Positions 48,301 through 51,164 of a stretch of DNA of 64,000 nucleotides are shown in pieces. A model generated the notes under the pieces. It was not told the origin of the DNA. It saw nothing but the letters and a program-made list of their open reading frames with translations, and did not search any database. Source of the DNA: Gymnothorax reevesii (Eukaryota; Chordata; Actinopteri; Anguilliformes; Muraenidae); NCBI GenBank assembly GCA_029721435.1, contig CM056573.1, positions 98,757,447-98,821,446 on the forward strand. Reading direction: 5' to 3'. Position 1 is the stretch's first letter; the number at the start of each line of letters is the position of its first letter. The translations under genes were made by a program, and so were the position numbers.

Positions 48301-51164
48301 TCGAGCAATCCAGTCAGAAAGATAAACACTGAGCAATCAAGGCGAGAAACGTGGCACGAGAAAACTAGGGAGAACGATCTGACAAGAGTGAGAACCAAAC
48401 AGACATCTTATATACACATCTGGGGTAAACACATGACCAGGGTGAACAGGTGCAATCAATAGTGACAATGATCAGGGAGAGACACATGAGGGATAAACTA
48501 ATTACATGAATTTGGCTGTAGTCAAAACGCAGACAGGGATCACAAGACAAACCTAAGTACAAAACAGCTCCGGTTAAGGAGTACTAAAGTGCCAAGATAA
48601 AAGAAAAGGAAAGCACAAAGTATAAGTGGAAATCCACAGAAACTTGCAGCAGAGATAATTAGGGATAGACAAGGAGGCGGAGACTAGAATTGGGCGACAG
48701 CTGAGAGATCATTAGTCAATTAGTAAGTGCAGCTATACAATCCCAAGTGCTTGTTAGTAAGTTAGTCCAAATATACAAGGTTAGTGTGGATTAGTATTTA
48801 GCAAAAACAATAAACTGTTAGTATGTGTTAGTAAGACAGAAAAAGAGAGGAAGGAAGAACACGAGATAATGAAAGAAGACTGAAACCCAGAAACCAATAA
48901 ATCACCCGAATGAGTGGCACACAAGACAAGGGACCGTGGGCAAAGATACACACATGACAAGACAGAGGAGACAAAGTGCAAAGCATGGAAAATAAACATG
49001 GCATGAAACATGGCTATGAAAACAAAACATGGCATGGAGACTGATAACCAAAACATGAAAATAATAAAACAGGAAATCCTTAATACCAAATACACAATAC
49101 ATAATCTAAGAATGGTCAGACAAAGTCAGTGGTCTCTAAACACAAGAATCAATCATCATGGCACTTGGCCAGGCACAGAACTTAAACTAGACAGCAGAAT
49201 CAGAATCCCAACAGTGTGATGGTTTGGGGCTGCCCTGCTGCTTCAGGACCTGGACAACTTGTCTTAATTGATGTAACTATGAATTCTGCTCTCTACCGGA
49301 AAATCCTGAAGAAAAATGTCCAACCATCAGTTTGTGACCTCCAGATCAGGTGCACTTGGGTTATGCAGCAGGCTATTGTGTTTTGGATCCTTGTCAAGTC
49401 CACCTCTGAATGGCTTAAAAAAACAAACTGAAGGTTTTGGAGCAGCCTAAGCAAAATGTGGACTTAAATTCTATTATGATGTTCATGCTCAAAAATCCTC
49501 CAATGTGGCTGAATTAAAACATTCTGCAAAGAAGAGTGGGCTACAATTCCCATACAGCGACGTGAAAAACTCTTTTTCAGTAATCATGAACACTTGACTG
49601 CAGTTGTCGTCGCAGAGGGTGACACAACCAAGTTATTAGGTTTAGGGGGCAATTACTTTTTCATACCAGGCCAGGTAGGTTTGGATAGCTTTTTCGCCTT
49701 GATAAATTAAATCCTCATTTAAAAACTGCATTTTGTATTTACTCAGGTCGTCTTTGTCTAAGAGTAAAATTTATTTGCAGACATGAAACATTTAAGTGTG
49801 ACAAATATGCAAAAAAAAAAAATCAGGAAGGGGGCAAATACTTTTTCAAGGCACTGTATATGCAAGTTCAAAATCATTTCTTTGTTATGAAAGATACATT
49901 TAAAATGGGAAACATCTTCCTAAGCATATCAAATTATGAACATTGGCACAAAATAGCATCACTAAAGCATGCCTTTTATAATCCACAAGAATCAAGAATC
50001 TTTAAAAGAAAATGTCATCAACTTGGGTAGTAAAATTTCAGGTAACTTTTTGCTACAATAAACAATAATGCCAACTAGAAACAAACTGGTCAGTCATACT
50101 ACTGATTAGTCTTCGCAAATGAGAGAATTAATGTCTGTTTGCTGATGAGATTTGAAAAAGAGCAGTGGCTCACTGGCAGCCACAACGCGATAATAATTCT
50201 TTAATAAAATGTTCAATGCTTCAACAAAAATATTCTTCAGGGTATTGAGGAATGATCCAATACAAGTAATAGTAAGCAAGTAATAGTAATGATAACTACA
50301 ACTTCATAGCAACCACACATTATCATAATTTCAGTTCTGAATGATATCTGCCTCGCTCAACAGTTCAGTGTCGCGTAAACCTCTATCAACAATTGACATT
50401 AGTGACAATGATTCTTTCAGATAGTGAAAGTGAACAGCTAAGATATCACAAAGATACTGGTAAAATTATGAAGGCAAACTGGAGAGAGGGAATCATCAGT
50501 TGGCAAAAAGTAATTGTCTATCCTTTCATGCTTGCATAAGATTAAGCTTGTTTCCTGCATGTAAATATACATTTTACACCCTGTCAGCAGCTAATTATCT
50601 AATAGAAGTAACATTAGTATCATGATCAACATAATAATATAGTGACTTCAGTGTGTCACGGCTTCAAAACGCTCTGTTCGTGGATTCATCATACCAAACA
50701 CATCCTTCTCAGCAATTCTGCAAAACCTAAATAACAAGTAGCACTTCATACAACAACAATAAAGTGTGGCAGAGGCAATCAAGTACAATTCCCATGTATT
50801 CACTTCTGACAAGCATTTTAATTTTTTTCTTTAATTCAAGAAACTCAGTGCAGGAGTTATATCTAACTATTGTAATACCAAATTATCTTTTTTCAAAATT
50901 ATAGAACCTTTGAGACAAATGCAGTAGATTGGGAAAAAACATGGAGTAAAAGCATTTTCACTGGTATGTTCTGAGGTGGTGAATGAAGTGTAACCATTGG
51001 CTGGTACAGCTGGCAGCCATTGCCTGTTTGTACACATGTGACCATAGAAGCGTACTCACTCCTTCACTGTTAGGCTCTGTTTTGGCCAGCATTTCCTGTA
51101 GCGCCCGCACAGAAAGGGACTGCTCCAAAATAAAGTTGCAAATGCATAAGTCTGGAGGAACATA
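201..51164 (-). CDS. ryr3: Ryanodine receptor 3, 5' part: exons 3-13 of the gene (partial, spliced)
   Basis: Ryanodine receptors are homotetrameric Ca2+ release channels of the endoplasmic or sarcoplasmic reticulum. This region encodes 422 codons of the cytoplasmic N-terminus (about residues 57-478), which forms the inter-subunit gating ring. Eleven exons were found by reading the minus strand. Each has an AG acceptor and GT donor, and the exon phases join perfectly (105, 75, 79, 113, 100, 94, 75, 157, 165, 122 and 181 nt, total 1266 = 422 x 3). The ryr3 assignment rests on paralogue-typical strings such as [44 protein letters not shown] and AARIIRNTT, which fit RYR3 better than RYR1 or RYR2 as I remember them. 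The reading frame is open throughout, so the gene looks intact here. Exons 1-2 and everything after exon 13 are outside the window or were not found. Confidence 0.95.
961..1146. mobile_element. Foldback/MITE-like inverted repeat
   Basis: Two arms of about 75 bp face each other. The left arm starts tcaacattatccagaaaggg and the right arm ends with its near-perfect reverse complement. Both contain a ggctttcattccaacca block. A diverged relative lies at 36648-36832. No coding capacity. The pattern fits a non-autonomous DNA transposon, but I cannot name the family. Confidence 0.7.
1560..1795. repeat. Hairpin-ended dispersed repeat with DR1 motif and CA-rich tract
   Basis: Contains TGACCTTTGACCT at 1588-1600, then a gacagacacgcgcgcacac tract with cagacagacgg, and ends in a stem-loop (tattcccacgcc ... 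ggcgtgggtaat, 1760-1790). The same architecture recurs at 4260-4455, 52810-53617, 55360-56380 and 63150-63662. Not coding. Confidence 0.55.
3560..3990 (+). pseudogene. Decayed Tc1-like transposase fragment
   Basis: The plus-strand frames contain [22 protein letters not shown], quoted here only as pieces: the PRSSRPRK part matches the PRSGRPR linker of Tc1 transposases, followed by a segment resembling the N-terminal region near ATRTARTTPGRHN. Stops and frame changes interrupt it and no terminal repeats are clear. It is an old relic with no likely function. Confidence 0.55.
4048..5135 (+). pseudogene. Broken Tc1/mariner transposon with transposase remnant
   Basis: The left end cagtgggataaaaattactg follows a TA at 4046-4047 and resembles a Tc1 terminal repeat. 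The transposase remnant runs from about 4464 to 5131. It contains [17 protein letters not shown] (helix-turn-helix region), KVRWSDKTK (first catalytic Asp), FQQDNDPK (second Asp) and [10 protein letters not shown] (third acidic residue), so the cut-and-paste DDE motif is still readable. An in-frame stop near 4717 and a further stop or frame change near 4830 break it. The N-terminal part is replaced by a repeat at about 4240-4455. No right terminal repeat was found, so the copy is truncated and inactive. Confidence 0.85.
4240..4455. repeat. Short hairpin-ended repeat inserted in Tc1 relic
   Basis: Carries acgaacgaaaggacggatgg and then a terminal stem tatcccccac-acttc-gtggtggggga at about 4427-4453. 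It has the same layout as the other hairpin-ended repeats in the window and interrupts the transposase remnant. Confidence 0.5.
5311..5857. mobile_element. Non-autonomous Tc1-type element (MITE)
   Basis: The left end cagtaccagtcaaaactttg is the inverted complement of the right end acttttgacaggtactg. The element is 547 bp with no transposase. The interior is not recognised. A related element with different ends lies at 58566-59099. Confidence 0.75.
8042..8163 (-). CDS. ryr3: ryr3 exon 12 (MIR domain region)
   Basis: A 122-nt exon, 40 codons plus two bases of a split Arg. The acceptor is cccctcacag before GCCTGT and the donor is CAG followed by GTGGGA, weaker than its neighbours. It encodes [16 protein letters not shown], then [13 protein letters not shown] and LFSQF. 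EGHMDDG is a hallmark of the RYR MIR region, and the TLQRC/IIRNTT strings point to RYR3. The first two residues (Ala-Cys) are where mammalian RYR3 has Val-Ile, so the acceptor choice fits by length and frame. Confidence 0.94.
8164..9226 (-). other. ryr3 intron 11
   Basis: A 1.06-kb intron. It contains a two-copy direct repeat of a 41-bp unit at 8912-8993. Otherwise I see nothing recognisable. Confidence 0.85.
8912..8993. repeat. Two-copy tandem repeat, 41-bp period
   Basis: The string gaagtactggatatattgca occurs at 8912 and again at 8953, each followed by nearly the same sequence. This looks like a local tandem duplication. Confidence 0.8.
9227..9391 (-). CDS. ryr3: ryr3 exon 11 (MIR domain region)
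   Basis: A 165-nt exon of exactly 55 codons, phase 0 at both ends. The acceptor is tttgtctcag before GACAAG and the donor is AGG followed by GTGAGG. It encodes [37 protein letters not shown] and [10 protein letters not shown], matching the conserved KRDxEGMGxxEIKYG stretch of all ryanodine receptors. The RLGPLKR ending is RYR3-like. The segment belongs to the beta-trefoil MIR fold of domain B. Confidence 0.97.
9392..10608 (-). other. ryr3 intron 10
   Basis: A 1.2-kb intron. A snap-back inverted repeat (10493-10577) sits about 30 nt inside the donor of exon 10. Nothing else is recognised. Confidence 0.85.
10493..10577. repeat. Inverted repeat (hairpin) beside the exon 10 donor
   Basis: The arms aattgaagcactgattact and its near-complement ending in gtgcttcaatt flank a short caagtcaagtcaagtcaagt tract, with aaaacccca/tggggtttt pairing inside. 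The stem is about 33 bp with a few mismatches. Confidence 0.8.
10609..10765 (-). CDS. ryr3: ryr3 exon 10 (MIR domain region)
   Basis: A 157-nt exon: one base completing the split Ser codon from exon 9, then 52 codons, ending in phase 0. The acceptor is tgttggcag before CTGGAGC and the donor is AAG followed by GTGAGG. It encodes [43 protein letters not shown] and TAFCFRPSK. WSGSxIRWGQ is invariant in ryanodine receptors, and GHYLAL plus LQDR is RYR3-like. Confidence 0.97.
10766..11161 (-). other. ryr3 intron 9
   Basis: A short 396-bp intron in which I see no repeat or other feature. Confidence 0.85.
11162..11236 (-). CDS. ryr3: ryr3 exon 9
   Basis: A 75-nt exon, one base, 24 codons, then two bases of a Ser codon. 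The acceptor is catcccaacag before GATAGT and the donor is ATCAG followed by GTGAGC. It encodes [20 protein letters not shown] and PLRI. The RARSLWR(L/V)EPLRIS string is conserved across the family. The first half (YETGKVGAK) lies in a variable loop of domain B. Confidence 0.95.
11237..13646 (-). other. ryr3 intron 8
   Basis: A 2.4-kb intron dominated by a Tc1-type deletion derivative (11546-12654). The segment 12660-13646 looks unique and AT-rich, with no feature I can name. Confidence 0.85.
11546..12654 (-). mobile_element. Degenerate Tc1-like transposon (deletion derivative)
   Basis: Inverted ends (cgaccctgtttccaaaaaa on the left; ttggaaacggggttg on the right) are flanked by TA at 11544-11545 and 12655-12656. 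The interior at 12040-12330 resembles, in antisense, the C-terminal transposase region of this family (for example the stretch around gatgtgccaaatgtttttag), but no open frame survives. A segment at about 11775-11995 looks like a second repeat inserted inside. Length is 1.1 kb against about 1.6 kb for an intact element. Confidence 0.75.
13647..13740 (-). CDS. ryr3: ryr3 exon 8 (first MIR segment)
   Basis: A 94-nt exon: two bases completing Gly, 30 codons, then two bases of Arg. The acceptor is tgtccaatag before GGTACTT and the donor is CAGAG followed by GTGAGC. It encodes [19 protein letters not shown] and [11 protein letters not shown]. The [13 protein letters not shown] core is diagnostic for ryanodine receptors. 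This fish protein has Thr after HGHDE where mammalian paralogues carry Cys (from memory). The acidic SEEEQ loop is a variable position. Confidence 0.95.
13946..15556 (+). mobile_element. Nearly full-length Tc1-like transposon
   Basis: A 1611-bp element with inverted ends (cagcgccctccataattact; attatggagggcagtg) and TA duplications at 13944-13945 and 15557-15558. Its length is normal for Tc1/mariner. Both ends and the whole transposase region are present, so only point lesions prevent coding. Confidence 0.92.
14325..15334 (+). pseudogene. Tc1-type transposase, inactivated
   Basis: Starts [14 protein letters not shown] and carries an N-terminal paired-like helix-turn-helix ([16 protein letters not shown]), then [16 protein letters not shown]. 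After a frame break near 14710 the catalytic core continues with [12 protein letters not shown] (first Asp), FQQDNDPKH (second Asp) and [17 protein letters not shown] (Glu). It ends near 15334, the usual transposase length of about 340 residues. Besides the frameshift there are in-frame stops at about 14818-14820 (TAG) and 15004-15006 (TGA), so it cannot make active protein. It would have acted on the terminal repeats of its own element. Confidence 0.92.
16679..17818 (+). mobile_element. LTR-like repeat, diverged relative of the two solo LTRs
   Basis: Shares many blocks with the reverse complements of 30459-31581 and 47946-49213, for example tctagtctccgcctc, actccttgaccggagctgtt and the ctcatgtg ... 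attagt blocks. It has a TATA-like ctatttaag near 17390 and a polyadenylation-like cattaaag near 17753. The borders are approximate and I found no clear target duplication. The short ORFs inside are not credible genes. Confidence 0.65.
17930..18535 (-). pseudogene. Penelope-like retroelement, 3' end with GIY-YIG domain tail
   Basis: Minus strand, stop codon at 18200-18202. The last codons read [18 protein letters not shown] then [15 protein letters not shown], which matches the C-terminal end of the GIY-YIG endonuclease domain in Penelope-like elements (pattern YWIxxLxTLxPxGLNEExDI). Upstream (18210-18400) only scattered pieces remain, with stops. The sequence downstream of the stop carries a hammerhead-like CTGATGA ... 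GAAAC core at 17936-17962, as described for Penelope-like terminal repeats. The copy is 5'-truncated and inactive. Confidence 0.65.
17936..17962 (-). ncRNA. Hammerhead-ribozyme-like core motif
   Basis: On the minus strand CTGATGA and GAAAC enclose a short ACCC/GGGT stem with a TGCT loop, the arrangement of the conserved hammerhead core and stem II. I could not find convincing stem I and stem III pairing, so self-cleavage is uncertain. Confidence 0.35.
20090..20189 (-). CDS. ryr3: ryr3 exon 7 (end of N-terminal domain A)
   Basis: A 100-nt exon of 33 codons plus one base of Gly. The acceptor is tccccctcag before CATATTTCC and the donor is GAAG followed by GTAACT. It encodes [30 protein letters not shown] and [22 protein letters not shown] is nearly identical to RYR3 as I remember it. 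It closes the first beta-trefoil. Confidence 0.97.
20421..20486. repeat. Two-copy tandem repeat, 33-bp period
   Basis: aattcactgtattaggacac begins at 20421 and again at 20454. The second copy runs into the TTAA border of the next element, so the duplication may be tied to that insertion. Confidence 0.8.
20473..21569. mobile_element. TTAA-flanked element with CCCCCCAGGAATC ends
   Basis: The inverted ends are gtccccccaggaatc on the left and gattcctggggggac on the right, with TTAA on both sides (20469-20472 and 21570-21573). Near each end are repeated ccgcgg/cgcggaa palindromes, unlike the surrounding AT-rich DNA. There is no transposase. The TTAA target fits piggyBac or Kolobok-type transposition, but the family is not identified. 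Confidence 0.7.
20713..21146. mobile_element. hAT-type MITE nested in the TTAA element
   Basis: The ends cataaactatataaaaagat and the reverse complement of ctttttatacagtctatg form inverted repeats. An exact 8-bp duplication, GTATGCAG, flanks it at 20705-20712 and 21147-21154, as expected for the hAT superfamily. It is 434 bp and non-coding. Confidence 0.85.
21607..22760. mobile_element. TTAA-flanked non-autonomous transposon with AGGTGCCCTGTGTAA ends
   Basis: The exact 15-bp inverted ends aggtgccctgtgtaa and ttacacagggcacct are each flanked by TTAA (21603-21606, 22761-22764). The element is 1154 bp without a transposase-like frame. It is probably mobilised in trans by a piggyBac- or Kolobok-type enzyme. 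Confidence 0.8.
22780..23085 (-). repeat. tRNA-derived SINE, diverged
   Basis: Read on the minus strand it begins with ggcatggtggtgcagtggtc (A-box-like) and agtttgagtctgg (degenerate B box), followed by a body ending with ctgtgataacttcactgcac. This matches a common fish SINE layout. It is heavily mutated and probably inactive. Confidence 0.6.
23507..23545. repeat. GT/AC microsatellite
   Basis: A run of GT dinucleotides with interruptions, extended by further TG-rich sequence to about 23580. Confidence 0.9.
24975..25137. mobile_element. Terminal fragment of a Tc1-type element
   Basis: Ends with caacatcccaacttcattgg and aattggggttt, the same kind of terminal repeat as at 12625-12654. Only one end is present. 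Confidence 0.5.
26269..26381 (-). CDS. ryr3: ryr3 exon 6
   Basis: A 113-nt exon, two bases completing Gly and 37 codons, ending in phase 0. The acceptor is cttcccttgcag before GTGAAG and the donor is CTG followed by GTGAGC. It encodes [20 protein letters not shown] and [17 protein letters not shown]. The [21 protein letters not shown] block is nearly invariant in ryanodine receptors and belongs to domain A. Human paralogues have Ser where Thr stands in VSTERYL. Confidence 0.97.
27023..27627. mobile_element. hAT-like foldback element with ~215-bp inverted arms
   Basis: The ends cagaggcgtagccagc and gctggctacgcctctg are inverted, and the match continues inward for about 215 bp on both sides (arms 27023-27240 and 27420-27627). 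Flanking octamers tccacatt and tgcacatt differ at one base, consistent with an aged 8-bp hAT duplication. Similar peptide-like frames on both arms are only the two arms read in opposite directions, not genes. Confidence 0.85.
27832..27859. repeat. ATTG tetranucleotide microsatellite
   Basis: About seven TTGA/ATTG units in a row. Confidence 0.9.
28040..29905 (-). mobile_element. L2/CR1-type LINE, 5'-truncated
   Basis: On the minus strand the element runs from about 29905, in the linker before the reverse transcriptase, to a 3' end with aaatttcctgcttcggataa, an aataaagtattatctt block and a short TTATC-type repeat at 28040-28065. This 3' structure is common in fish L2/Rex/Maui-type LINEs. No endonuclease domain is present. 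It lies in the same orientation as ryr3 and would be spliced out with the intron. Confidence 0.85.
28198..29787 (-). pseudogene. LINE reverse transcriptase, 529-codon open frame
   Basis: A non-LTR reverse transcriptase: [16 protein letters not shown] (motif 1 region), [16 protein letters not shown] (motif 2), [14 protein letters not shown] (motif A, catalytic Asp), [13 protein letters not shown] (motif B), then [12 protein letters not shown] at motif C where the usual sequence is FADDT. The first Asp of the catalytic pair is therefore Glu here. The thumb follows ([11 protein letters not shown]) with the C-terminal region. Upstream codons continue in another frame (29705-29905: [22 protein letters not shown]), so a frameshift near 29785 separates them. 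The frame is long for a relic, but the truncation, frameshift and altered active site suggest it is inactive. Confidence 0.88.
30029..30192. repeat. Imperfect hairpin, 29-bp arms
   Basis: aggaaggctacaatatgaga ... pairs with tcttatcatagccttcct across about 100 bp. It could be a decayed MITE. Confidence 0.5.
30249..30303. repeat. Near-perfect palindrome, 18-bp arms
   Basis: tttgacgcatggcatgca and tgcatgccatgcgtcgaa are complementary except at one position, separated by 17 bases. Confidence 0.85.
30459..31581 (-). mobile_element. Solo LTR with 5-bp target duplication
   Basis: A 1123-bp unit starting TGTTGGGATT and ending AATCACAACA, flanked by an exact GAATG duplication (30454-30458, 31582-31586). 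On the minus strand it has a TATA-like tatataagatgtctgtttgg and an AATAAAGC signal near the end, in the order of an LTR promoter and polyadenylation site. There is no internal retroelement sequence, so it is a solo LTR. It is related to 47946-49213 and 16679-17818. Confidence 0.88.
31855..31885. repeat. ATG/TGA trinucleotide microsatellite
   Basis: About ten GAT units. The poly-His reading on the reverse strand is a product of this repeat. Confidence 0.9.
32150..32318 (+). repeat. LINE-type 3' tail with CAAT repeat
   Basis: Ends cgaaataaatctctatcaat followed by CAAT repeats (to about 32316), the usual form of fish LINE/SINE 3' ends. A TA-rich tract at 32050-32130 precedes it. Confidence 0.5.
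32985..33120. repeat. GACAGACGG-rich repeat with tgtcgcctgc hairpin ends
   Basis: gtgtcgcctgc near 32996 and gcaggcgacac near 33100 are inverted around a cagacagacagacggacaga tract. It is similar in plan to the other hairpin-ended repeats. Confidence 0.6.
33255..33430 (+). pseudogene. Tc1 transposase C-terminal relic
   Basis: Plus-strand frames read NPTEMLWQT and then PANVAELK, resembling the Tc1 region around the catalytic Glu and the PANVAELKQ segment. It has stops and no terminal repeats. It ends 33 bp from the donor of exon 5. Confidence 0.6.
33463..33541 (-). CDS. ryr3: ryr3 exon 5
   Basis: A 79-nt exon of 26 codons plus one base of Gly. The acceptor is tgcattgcag before TACCTAACC and the donor is ACAG followed by GTAATC. 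It encodes [20 protein letters not shown] then LQEDST. TSRSxTDKLxFDVGL is conserved in all ryanodine receptors, and YLTCL is RYR3-like. It is part of the domain A beta-trefoil. Confidence 0.97.
33542..34147 (-). other. ryr3 intron 4
   Basis: A 606-bp AT-rich intron with no recognised repeat. Confidence 0.85.
34148..34222 (-). CDS. ryr3: ryr3 exon 4
   Basis: A 75-nt exon of exactly 25 codons, phase 0 at both ends. The acceptor is ggttttttcacag before GCAGCACAAG and the donor is ATG followed by GTGAGC. It encodes [20 protein letters not shown] then [20 protein letters not shown] and RHSFSGM match RYR3. The first 17 bases of the exon and its acceptor are also the terminal unit of the 46-bp minisatellite that fills the next 1.5 kb of intron 3. 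Confidence 0.97.
34206..35735. repeat. 46-bp minisatellite derived from the exon 4 splice acceptor, ~33 copies
   Basis: The unit length is 46 bp (for example tattaagg at 34381 and at 34427). On the minus strand every unit carries an ACAG acceptor followed by GCAGCACAAGGTGGTGG, identical to the first 17 bases of exon 4, then cctt-aatac-gggtgtggtg. The unit nearest the gene is the real exon border, and divergence among units is low. Two forms differ before the acceptor: tttggacag in most units and tttt(t)cacag in about ten, the latter shared with the true site. The ORFs read across it are repeat artefacts. Confidence 0.95.
36648..36832. mobile_element. Diverged foldback element, relative of 961-1146
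   Basis: Contains ttatccagaaag, ggctttcataccaaccaatc and gattctggata in the order of the 961-1146 element, with many changes. Confidence 0.55.
37298..37905 (+). pseudogene. Truncated Tc1-like transposon
   Basis: The left terminal repeat cagtgctttgaaaaagtatt follows a TA. The interior matches the N-terminal transposase region of the copy at 46783-49856, including [12 protein letters not shown] and the stretch before [13 protein letters not shown]. It stops near 37905 where a different GC-rich repeat begins. The catalytic core is missing. Confidence 0.8.
37915..38200. repeat. GC-rich dispersed-type sequence
   Basis: Compositionally distinct from its surroundings. It contains gcgcagcgcagggtggcgca, cgcagtggtaatttcg and a second cgcagtggtaatttgg 180 bp later, so the block has internal repetition. 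It directly joins the broken end of the Tc1 fragment. Family unknown. Confidence 0.45.
38456..39260. mobile_element. PIF/Harbinger-like non-autonomous element
   Basis: The left end agccgcttgcatactgg, followed by gcgaaacaaattttt, is inverted at the right end (aaaaatttgtttcgcgtcc, agtgtgcaagcgcct). TAA flanks both sides (38453-38455, 39261-39263), the 3-bp target typical of PIF/Harbinger. It is 805 bp with no transposase. A short relic with the same end motif lies at 45154-45275. Confidence 0.7.
41243..41510 (+). repeat. tatagcgctttt-type dispersed repeat, copy 1
   Basis: Starts with an AAT microsatellite, then gcatcaattttatatagcac, cactcaaagacgcttcacaa, ctgccctggggcagac and a ccaccaccaaacattcacac end. 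It is nearly identical to 47434-47675. Unclassified. Confidence 0.8.
42270..43035 (+). repeat. Possible LTR-like sequence
   Basis: T-rich, with tctatatattacccagggctccagcac (TATA plus start-like layout) near 42530 and an overall style like the LTR at 16679-17818. No borders or duplications were found, so this is tentative. Confidence 0.3.
44624..44978 (+). pseudogene. THAP-domain exon with frameshift
   Basis: Begins [12 protein letters not shown], then [10 protein letters not shown] and KIWARV. After a frame break near 44735-44745 it continues [17 protein letters not shown] and [15 protein letters not shown]-x4-C, the HRFP block, the Trp and the final C-x2-H form the C2CH zinc-binding layout of a THAP DNA-binding domain, located as usual at the protein start. 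A basic segment follows, and the frame runs into AAG followed by GTAGGC, a plausible donor at 44979. It is on the strand opposite to ryr3. It may be the first exon of a THAP-type transposase (P-element or Kolobok-like) or a retained copy of a host THAP gene exon. The frameshift argues that it no longer works. Confidence 0.8.
45055..45153. repeat. Short inverted repeat downstream of THAP exon
   Basis: agcttaatagagcgctggc and gccagcgctctattaagct are perfect complements, about 60 bp apart. Confidence 0.85.
45154..45275. mobile_element. Short Harbinger-like end-to-end relic
   Basis: gctttcacaccggatgcgaaa and ttagcgtcctgtgtgaaagtgc are inverted ends around 70 bp that include tgctaaaaatttgttt, shared with 38456-39260. 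Confidence 0.55.
45448..45945 (-). repeat. tRNA-derived SINE, about 500 bp
   Basis: On the minus strand an A box (GTGGCTCACACGG, 45919-45931) and a B box (GGGTTCGAGCC, 45866-45876) form an internal RNA polymerase III promoter. They are followed by an unrelated body and a final A-tract (T-tract on the plus strand at 45448-45467). It is not a functional tRNA gene because no cloverleaf spacing follows the B box. Confidence 0.85.
47434..47675 (+). repeat. tatagcgctttt-type dispersed repeat, copy 2, with 7-bp duplication
   Basis: A 242-bp insert in the Tc1 element, flanked by ACAATAA at 47427-47433 and 47676-47682. The uninterrupted sequence is seen in the Tc1 copy at 37820. The body is nearly identical to 41243-41510. 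The duplication proves it moved as a unit, but I cannot classify it. Confidence 0.88.
47946..49213 (-). mobile_element. Solo LTR inserted into a Tc1 transposase, 5-bp duplication
   Basis: A 1268-bp unit starting TGTTGTGATT and ending AATCCCAACA, with exact GTGTG duplications at 47941-47945 and 49214-49218. Joining the flanks restores the transposase codons around GGS/VMVWG, showing the insertion point. On the minus strand it has a gtatataagatgtctgtttg promoter-like block and AATAAAGC near the end. It is in the same family as 30459-31581. Confidence 0.92.
51060..51164 (-). CDS. ryr3: ryr3 exon 3
   Basis: A 105-nt exon of exactly 35 codons, phase 0 at both ends. The acceptor is tatttcttgcag before TATGTTCC and the donor is GGA followed by GTGAGTAC. 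It encodes [19 protein letters not shown], then [16 protein letters not shown]. [24 protein letters not shown] is RYR3-like. The length and phase equal the human RYR2 exon 3 (residues 57-91), so the exon architecture is conserved. Confidence 0.97.

Larger units (their letters stand above)
46783..49856 (+). mobile_element. Tc1-like transposon split by two later insertions
   Basis: The ends cagtgcagtgaaaaagtatt and aatactttttcaaggcactg are inverted and flanked by TA (46781-46782, 49857-49858). Subtracting the inserts at 47434-47675 and 47946-49213 and their duplications leaves about 1.55 kb, the size of a complete Tc1. Pieces of transposase are readable: [31 protein letters not shown] (first catalytic Asp), then beyond the LTR VMVWGC and a GPGQL ... 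[10 protein letters not shown] segment. Other stops and frame changes are present, so it is inactive. Confidence 0.92.
34223..51059 (-). other. ryr3 intron 3
   Basis: A 16.8-kb intron. It holds the minisatellite (34206-35735), a foldback (36648-36832), a truncated Tc1 (37298-37905), a GC-rich repeat (37915-38200), a Harbinger-like element (38456-39260), two copies of a tatagcgcttt repeat (41243-41510, 47434-47675), a possible LTR (about 42270-43035), a THAP-domain exon (44624-44978), a SINE (45448-45945) and a Tc1 with nested insertions (46783-49856). In 35740-36640, 39265-41240, 41515-42265, 43040-44350 and 49860-51059 I see nothing recognisable beyond poly-T (40853-40870) and short AT-rich tracts. 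Confidence 0.85.
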
